Source: Nitrospira sp. (lineage in GTDB: Bacteria; Nitrospirota; Nitrospiria; Nitrospirales; Nitrospiraceae). From it: DNA of 10,000 nt. Below are positions 5,701 to 10,000 of the stretch, piece by piece. Position numbers and translations under genes: made by a program. Under the pieces are notes generated by a model, which was not told the origin of the DNA, made no database searches, and saw only the letters and a program-made list of their open reading frames with translations. How positions within the stretch are numbered: the stretch's first letter is position 1; every line of letters begins with the position of its first letter. The stretch is from assembly GCA_020216985.1 (NCBI GenBank), contig JAIWOH010000180.1, positions 1 through 10,000 on the forward strand, read 5' to 3'.

Positions 5701-7560
5701 ATGAGACGTCGCCTCTTCATGAATGCAAGTCGAGCGGTCTTCGCGGGCGCCGCGTTGGCGATTCTTCTGGTCATCATCGGAAATCAAGCGGGCGTTCACG
5801 CCCAGGACGAATCTCCCGCCCCCCCGGAAATCATCCTCGGTGAACGGCTGTTTCTGGAAACTCGATTCGCTCAGTTTTTCGCCCAATTCCTCGCCAACGG
5901 CGGGCAAGTCAACGACCCGACGCCGTCCGGCGATCCGGTGATGAACAAGACGGTCACGACCAACGAACCGCTTTCCGGTCCTTTTGCAGGACTCTCGATG
6001 AACTGCCGCGCTTGCCACTTGGTCGACGAGCAGGTCGACGCCCCCGGCGGAAGGATGCGGACGTATGCAGACTTCGCGCGACGCAGCCCGGTCCCGGCCC
6101 GTGAAGACGGCGTGGCCACCGCGCCGCGAAACTCGCCTTCACTGGTCAATGCCACACTCCATCGGCAAGACGGCCTCTTGCTGCACTTTGACGGTGAATT
6201 TTCAACCACGACGGACTTGGTTAAAGACACCTTCACTGGACGCAACTTTGGTTGGCTGCCTGGAGAGCGTGCACGGGCGGTCGCGCACCTCGCGAGAATT
6301 ATTCGAGAAGATGACGGCTCAGGCTCATTGGCTTCGGATTTCGGCAATCTCCCTTATTCGATCGTGCTGACCGGCACGGATCCGGCTATTCCCAGTGAAT
6401 TCCGCATCCCCGAGTCGTTCAGGATCACCGTGGCCACCGCCACCGATGCGGAGCTGCTCAACGCCGTCGCCAAGCTGGTTGCGGCTTATACCGAAAGCCT
6501 CATCTTTTCCCAGGATGAGTCCGGGGCGTTCAACCTCTCTCCCTACGATGTGTTCTTGGAAAAAAATCACCTCCCCAGAAAGCCGGCTCCCGGCGAAAGT
6601 GCGATCGACTACAGCCGCCGACTCCTGGCACTGATTGAACAGCTGGAGCACGGCGGTCGACTGTCGTGGGTGACGCAAAATCCCAACAAGAAACACCGGC
6701 GGCATCTTCGTCATGTCAGATTCGTCAAGAGAAACCCCGCGACGGAGGATGGGGCCTTCCGATTTCATGACCATCCATTCACGTTCGGAGCGGAAGAACT
6801 CCGCGGCTTGAAAATCTTCTTTACGGAAGCGCGCCGGAGCGTTCCCTCTCCCACTCCGGGTGATCGAGGACAAGTCGGCAATTGCATCGCCTGCCACCAG
6901 GCTCCGATCTTCACGGATTTCCGCTTCCACAACACCGGAGTCACGCAGATGGAGTACGACCGGATTCATGGTTCGGGATCGTTTGCCAAGCTTTATATTC
7001 CCGACCTTTCAGAGCGTAACGCCCGTCACGATCTCTATCTTCCCGCCACGGAACAGCATCCACTGGCCAAGGGACCGTTTCGAGCAATCCCGACACCGGG
7101 TAATCCCGACCTCACCGATTTGGGCGTCTGGAACATTTTCGCCAACCCGGACTTTCCTACTTCACAGCAGCGTCTCCGACGCTTGCTTTGCATCGATCTG
7201 TTGGCGGTTGGATCACCGGGATCGGCTTTCCAAACCCAGCTCAGCCACGACGCGCTGGACCGCCTCCTGAACAGCCCCCTGCTGTCCGGCCAATGCAGTC
7301 AACAGCCCCTTCTGCGGCACAGCATCGCGCTCTTTAAAACGCCGGGCCTGCGGGATCTCGGGCATTCGGCACCCTACATGCACAACGGCCAGTTCGATAC
7401 GCTGGAGGAGATCATCAACTTTTATCGGCAGTCATCGGATCTCCAGCGGAGAGGTCGCCTTCGCAACGGAGATCCAGAATTAGCGGGCATTCGACTGAAC
7501 GAACGGGATGTCCGTCCCCTCGCGGCGTTTCTCCTGGCGCTGGATGAAGACTATGAGTAG
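5701..7560 (+). CDS. Secreted di-heme cytochrome c peroxidase / MauG-family protein
   Basis: This 619-residue protein starts with a signal peptide (MRRRLFMNASR, hydrophobic AALAILLVII, cleavage after GVHA at 34), so it acts in the periplasm. Two covalent heme sites are visible: CRACH at 102-106 and CIACH at 395-399. Near the second are FTFGAEELRGLKIFFTEA and APIFTDFRFHNTGV. Towards the end KTPGLRDLGHSAPYMHNGQF and LEEIINFYRQ give the signature of the CcpA/MauG family. Classic members are about 330-400 residues with CXXCH sites roughly 150 apart; here they are 293 apart, so extra sequence sits between the hemes. The role could be hydrogen peroxide reduction, a MauG-like oxidation or another redox step, and sequence alone does not decide. 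The ATG at 5701 has GGAGG ten bases upstream; an in-frame TTG at 5662 would put extra residues before the signal peptide. Confidence 0.88.
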   Translation: MRRRLFMNASRAVFAGAALAILLVIIGNQAGVHAQDESPAPPEIILGERLFLETRFAQFFAQFLANGGQVNDPTPSGDPVMNKTVTTNEPLSGPFAGLSMNCRACHLVDEQVDAPGGRMRTYADFARRSPVPAREDGVATAPRNSPSLVNATLHRQDGLLLHFDGEFSTTTDLVKDTFTGRNFGWLPGERARAVAHLARIIREDDGSGSLASDFGNLPYSIVLTGTDPAIPSEFRIPESFRITVATATDAELLNAVAKLVAAYTESLIFSQDESGAFNLSPYDVFLEKNHLPRKPAPGESAIDYSRRLLALIEQLEHGGRLSWVTQNPNKKHRRHLRHVRFVKRNPATEDGAFRFHDHPFTFGAEELRGLKIFFTEARRSVPSPTPGDRGQVGNCIACHQAPIFTDFRFHNTGVTQMEYDRIHGSGSFAKLYIPDLSERNARHDLYLPATEQHPLAKGPFRAIPTPGNPDLTDLGVWNIFANPDFPTSQQRLRRLLCIDLLAVGSPGSAFQTQLSHDALDRLLNSPLLSGQCSQQPLLRHSIALFKTPGLRDLGHSAPYMHNGQFDTLEEIINFYRQSSDLQRRGRLRNGDPELAGIRLNERDVRPLAAFLLALDEDYE

Positions 7561-7652
7561 CTGTCACCCCAAACCTCTGTTTCTTCACGGTTTGACCGTC
7601 CGTGTCGAAGAAACCGGAAACGGAGTGGGACGCTGCCTCCCCCCACTTCGCC

Positions 7653-7695
7653 GGCGGGGCCGTTCCGACCGTTCTAAGAGGTCATCGGCCCCGCC
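7653..7695 (+). terminator. GC-rich hairpin, possible terminator of the cytochrome transcript
   Basis: GGCGGGGCCG (7653-7662) and CGGCCCCGCC (7686-7695) are perfect 10-bp inverted repeats. GACC (7667-7670) and GGTC (7680-7683) can pair inside the loop. The following CTCTTCTCC is pyrimidine-rich but not a true T-run. It may therefore be a weak intrinsic terminator, a 3'-end stabilising structure or a REP-like element. It begins 92 bases after the cytochrome stop. Confidence 0.45.
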
Positions 7696-7833
7696 CTCTT
7701 CTCCGAAGAGATGATGAACAAGCTCCGGAGAAAACAAGGCTCGATGTATCAGCGTGGCCTATGACTCAACACGGTCTCAAACACCGAGGGACCGTCATGA
7801 TCTTGTGCAAAACCGATGATGAAGGAGTGAAAA

Positions 7834-8091
7834 ATGACGCCGCCATCCCAAGGAACCGCCCGTCATAACCGGCATGAACGATCAGACGTCTGCCGTCTTT
7901 GTCACAGGCTCAAACCACGTCCGAGCCGCACTCCGTGGTGCCGGCGGTGCCGATGGACCGGCCGACATCGACACGGCAAAACGCGGGGGCTTCTGAATTC
8001 AATCTGGACGCGCCGTCTTCAAGCCAGACTGAAACACGATTGGCAACCCGGCGGCACAACGGGAAGGAGAAGGCGACCGTCCGCCGCTTGA
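7834..8091 (+). CDS. Doubtful small ORF with a good ribosome-binding site
   Basis: The ATG at 7834 is preceded by AGGAG (7823-7827) at six bases, one of the best ribosome-binding sites in the window. The 85-residue product is Arg-rich and contains CRLC and CRRC pairs near residues 20 and 37. It has no recognisable family, and its composition looks like an off-frame reading of GC-rich DNA after about 20 codons. A frameshift is possible: frame 3 is open from about 7878 to beyond the AraC start, with more protein-like composition. It is reported only because the start signal is real; the coding status is unproven. Confidence 0.2.
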   Translation: MTPPSQGTARHNRHERSDVCRLCHRLKPRPSRTPWCRRCRWTGRHRHGKTRGLLNSIWTRRLQARLKHDWQPGGTTGRRRRPSAA

Positions 8092-8104
8092 CCGTTCGCC
8101 GCGG
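8075..8104 (+). repeat. Imperfect 15-bp tandem repeat upstream of the AraC gene
   Basis: GACCGTCCGCCGCTT (8075-8089) is followed at once by GACCGTTCGCCGCGG (8090-8104), with 12 of 15 bases identical. It ends 57 bases before the AraC start codon. Direct repeats are the usual operator form of AraC-family proteins, so an autoregulatory site is conceivable but not shown. Confidence 0.4.
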
Positions 8105-8161
8105 TGTCCTGGAACCGATCCGTTCCAAGGTACGAAACCCGATAGAGGACGCACCCATCGC

Positions 8162-8731
8162 ATGGTCATCATGGGAAGGCAGAAAAGAGCCGGCGCGCGA
8201 TTCGATCAGTTGCAAACGCTCATCTCGCAACTTCGACGCCATGCGCCCCGGTGGGCCGATCGCCTGTCCAGCGCGACGACCGATCAGGAATTTTTGGACG
8301 TGCTCTGCAAGCTCTTTGACCTGTCCTCCGTCGACCGGCCGCTTCGCGAGGAGGCCCAGGCCTCCAACGACCTTGCGACCCGGATCGCGACGTTTCTTTC
8401 CTCCAGCCTCCATCAGGGTCCCACGCTCAAAACCTTGGCCGAGTGGTTGGGCTATTCTGAAAAATACTGTTCCGAGCTGTTTCGTTCCGTGATGGGAGAA
8501 CCGTTCTCTCGCTATCTCGCGCGGCGGCGGACAGAAATCGCGTCCGATTTGCTTCTGACCACCGACAAATCGATCGGGGACATCGCCGCGTCGGTTGGAT
8601 TCAGCGATCAATTTTCGTTCAGTCATTTCTTCAAGCGGACGACGGGGTTCTCGCCGCGGGCCTTTCGCGCGACGCACGCCCGGCGCCAGCCGTCTTCAAC
8701 CACAAAGCCTCAACAGAGCCCCTCCCAATGA
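8162..8731 (+). CDS. AraC-family transcriptional regulator, short form
   Basis: This 189-residue cytoplasmic DNA-binding protein has an N-terminal part (about 14-80) that is predicted helical by eye, with no cupin or other sensor motif. The AraC-type double helix-turn-helix covers about 75-170. The first HTH is LKTLAEWLGYSEKYCSELFRSV (89-110). The second has the family signature SIGDIAASVGFSDQFSFSHFF, followed by KRTTGFSPRAFR. Typical AraC proteins are about 250-300 residues because they add a ligand-binding domain, so this one is either a natural short form or has lost its 5' portion. The ATG at 8162 has only GAGG 13 bases upstream; the ATG at 8171 is an alternative, and the frame is closed by TGA at 8030-8032. 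Its stop overlaps the adaptor start (ATGA), so it probably controls its own operon. Confidence 0.85.
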   Translation: MVIMGRQKRAGARFDQLQTLISQLRRHAPRWADRLSSATTDQEFLDVLCKLFDLSSVDRPLREEAQASNDLATRIATFLSSSLHQGPTLKTLAEWLGYSEKYCSELFRSVMGEPFSRYLARRRTEIASDLLLTTDKSIGDIAASVGFSDQFSFSHFFKRTTGFSPRAFRATHARRQPSSTTKPQQSPSQ

Positions 8732-9966
8732 TTCCTCCCCCTTCAGGTGACGTCGATCTTTCGATTCTGCGGATGCCGCGGGAAGAGCCGCCTCCCTCCG
8801 GCCGACCAGGGTCGTGGAGGAAACGGCTCGTGGGAATAGTGGCCGTGGGCCTGATCGTGCCGGCGCTGGTTCGGTTGCTTCCTCTCTCGGAGCCGATTCT
8901 CGAAGTGGACACGGCACCCGTGCGATTGATCGGGGGAACACCCGCTGAAGCTCCTCTGACGGCCAGCGGCTATGTCGTCGCGCAGCGCCAGGCCTCGGTC
9001 GCATCCAAGGGAACCGGCCGCCTTGAATATCTCGGCATCGCCATCGGAAGCCGCGTGAAAGCGGGGGAGGTTATCGCCCGCATCGAACAGGCCGACATGC
9101 TCGCCCTGCAACGGCAAGCCCGCGCCAGGCTCGAAGTGGCGCACGCGACACTGGAAAACGCCCGGGCGGAGTTGCAAGACGCCCGATTGGCCTATGACCG
9201 GGCCAAGGCCCTGTTGCCAGATCAGTTCATTTCTCAATCCGAGTTCGACGTCGCCGCCAATCGGCTCCGGAAGGCCGAAGCTTCCGTTCGATCCGCTTCC
9301 GCGGCCATTGCAGCCGCGGAAGCGGACGTGCTCACGGCCGACGTGATGGTGGAAAACACCAAAATCCGGGCCCCGTTCGACGGTATCGTGCTCAAAAAAT
9401 TCGCCGAGGTCGGTGAAATCGTGGCACCGATGGCCGGCGCCACGAACGCCCGGGGGGCGGTGGCGCTGATCGGAGATCTGAAGACGCTGGCCGTAGAAGT
9501 GGATATCTCCGAATCCGCCATTACCAAGGTCGCACCGGGCCAGCCGGCCGACATCATCCTGGATGCGGTGCCGAGCACGCGCTATCGAGGTGCCGTCGAG
9601 CAGATCGTTCCCACCGCCGATCGCTCAAAAGGTACTGTGCTGGCGAAAATCCGCTTTCTTGAGTTGGATGATCGGGTGCTCCCGGAGATGAGCGCCAAGG
9701 TGTCTTTTTTGCCTTCAGCAAAACCGGACGCCACGCCGTCACGGCAGTTCGTGGTCCCGACCGCCTCCTTGGTCCGGCGAGGAGATCGAACGGTTCTGTA
9801 CGTGCTGGATCATGACGTCGCGCGGGAAATCTTGGTTGAAGAAGTCGGGCAACAAGGAAGGGACAGCGACGTGCGGGGAGACTTGACCGTGACCGCGCGC
9901 GTGATTCTCGCGCCGCCCCCGTCGCTCGCGGACGGCGCCCCCGTCCGGGCGCGGGCGGCTCAGTAA
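8728..9966 (+). CDS. Periplasmic adaptor (membrane fusion) protein, MacA/HlyD type
   Basis: This 412-residue subunit of a tripartite exporter bridges an inner-membrane pump and a TolC-like outer-membrane channel. A Pro-rich cytoplasmic start includes DLSILRMPREE (about 10-20), a motif I associate with adaptors next to ABC permeases. A membrane anchor lies at 34-53. The split lipoyl/barrel-sandwich halves are near 80-122 (SKGTGRLEYLGIAIGSRVKAG) and 210-245 (TKIRAPFDGIVLKKFAEVGE). Between them a long alpha-hairpin (about 123-207) carries at its tip R158, L162 and S169, matching the RxxxLxxxxxxS TolC-docking motif. Beta-barrel and membrane-proximal domains fill about 246-408. The start overlaps the regulator stop by four bases, and a further gene starts 19-22 bases later. 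The substrate is unknown; a MacAB-like ABC exporter is more likely than RND from the N-terminus, but the pump is outside the window. Confidence 0.9.
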   Translation: MIPPPSGDVDLSILRMPREEPPPSGRPGSWRKRLVGIVAVGLIVPALVRLLPLSEPILEVDTAPVRLIGGTPAEAPLTASGYVVAQRQASVASKGTGRLEYLGIAIGSRVKAGEVIARIEQADMLALQRQARARLEVAHATLENARAELQDARLAYDRAKALLPDQFISQSEFDVAANRLRKAEASVRSASAAIAAAEADVLTADVMVENTKIRAPFDGIVLKKFAEVGEIVAPMAGATNARGAVALIGDLKTLAVEVDISESAITKVAPGQPADIILDAVPSTRYRGAVEQIVPTADRSKGTVLAKIRFLELDDRVLPEMSAKVSFLPSAKPDATPSRQFVVPTASLVRRGDRTVLYVLDHDVAREILVEEVGQQGRDSDVRGDLTVTARVILAPPPSLADGAPVRARAAQ

Positions 9967-9985
9967 CACAAGAAAGGAGCGACTG

Positions 9986-10000
9986 GTGATGACTCAGCCA
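9986..10000 (+). CDS. Start of the next gene, probably the exporter's transporter subunit, 3' partial
   Basis: AAGGAG (9974-9979) precedes GTG at 9986 and the in-frame ATG at 9989 at six and nine bases. Only GTG-ATG-ACT-CAG-CCA is visible. Its position straight after an adaptor gene suggests an ABC ATPase/permease or other pump subunit. The sequence itself supports only a start site. Confidence 0.4.

Larger units (their letters stand above)
7561..8161. other. About 600 bases without a convincing gene
   Basis: This gap between the cytochrome and AraC genes is GC-rich, so several frames stay open for 40-100 codons, but none encodes a recognisable domain. It holds a stable GC hairpin (7653-7695), a strong ribosome-binding site before an ATG at 7834, five GACCGT words (7594, 7667, 7790, 8075, 8090), and an imperfect 15-bp tandem repeat (8075-8104). 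I see no tRNA, CRISPR repeat, insertion-sequence ends or known riboswitch, and no convincing -35/-10 pair. It may be a regulatory leader of the AraC-adaptor operon, a decayed gene, or both. Confidence 0.5.

Noticed and set aside
7588..7616. CGGTTT...AAACCG inverted repeat as a terminator of the cytochrome gene
   Set aside because: Only six pairs with a 17-base loop and no T-run; the hairpin at 7653-7695 is far stronger.
7899..8492. TTG-initiated 197-codon + frame overlapping the AraC gene
   Set aside because: Its second half is an off-frame reading of the AraC gene and the TTG has no ribosome-binding site; only its first part is mentioned, as a possible frameshift remnant.
7910..8677. Long minus-strand frame (255 codons) opposite the AraC gene
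   Set aside because: It is the mirror of a GC-rich coding frame, Arg/Gly-rich, with no family signature; the AraC motifs on the + strand are unmistakable.
1..10000. tRNA/rRNA genes, CRISPR arrays, insertion sequences, integrase sites
   Set aside because: No cloverleaf-like or rRNA-like segment, no regularly spaced repeats, and no transposase or terminal inverted repeats were seen on either strand.

Overview
The window is GC-rich, densely packed bacterial DNA. Every confident gene lies on the + strand, and neighbouring genes often overlap at stop/start codons. The gene set (short-form ExbB/ExbD, a FecA-like receptor followed by a Com-like zinc ribbon, a large secreted di-heme peroxidase-type cytochrome, an HD-GYP protein, a MacA/HlyD-type adaptor) fits a Gram-negative, respiring environmental bacterium. 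My impression is a Nitrospirota (Nitrospira-like) or deltaproteobacterial-type genome, but this is an impression from gene content and composition, not a demonstrated placement.

Region 1 (1-4819) is an iron-type uptake block. It opens with the C-terminal TOBE domain of an ABC-transporter ATPase resembling FbpC, which ends inside an intrinsic terminator. A -35-like TTGACA and a strong Fur-box-like palindrome (395-409) follow. They precede exbB-exbD-tonB, three tightly overlapping genes that energise outer-membrane transport. After a second terminator-like hairpin comes a 791-residue TonB-dependent receptor of the FecA type. A small Com-like zinc-ribbon protein overlaps the receptor's end.

Region 2 (4876-7695) starts with a near-perfect terminator hairpin whose T-run touches the Shine-Dalgarno of a stand-alone HD-GYP-type phosphodiesterase. 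A secreted di-heme cytochrome c peroxidase/MauG-family protein follows, with an unusually long distance between its two CXXCH sites. A GC-rich hairpin lies 92 bases after that gene.

Region 3 (7561-8161) is about 600 bases with no convincing gene. It holds the hairpin, a strong ribosome-binding site in front of a doubtful short ORF, and an imperfect 15-bp tandem repeat close to the next gene.

Region 4 (8162-10000) contains a short AraC-family regulator overlapping by ATGA with a TolC-docking periplasmic adaptor, then the first codons of another gene, probably the inner-membrane transporter partner. The likely overall picture is Fur-controlled ferric-chelate import next to a self-regulated tripartite export system, with a c-di-GMP-type enzyme and a periplasmic di-heme enzyme between them. 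Whether the two ends cooperate (for example chelator export and uptake) is inference only.
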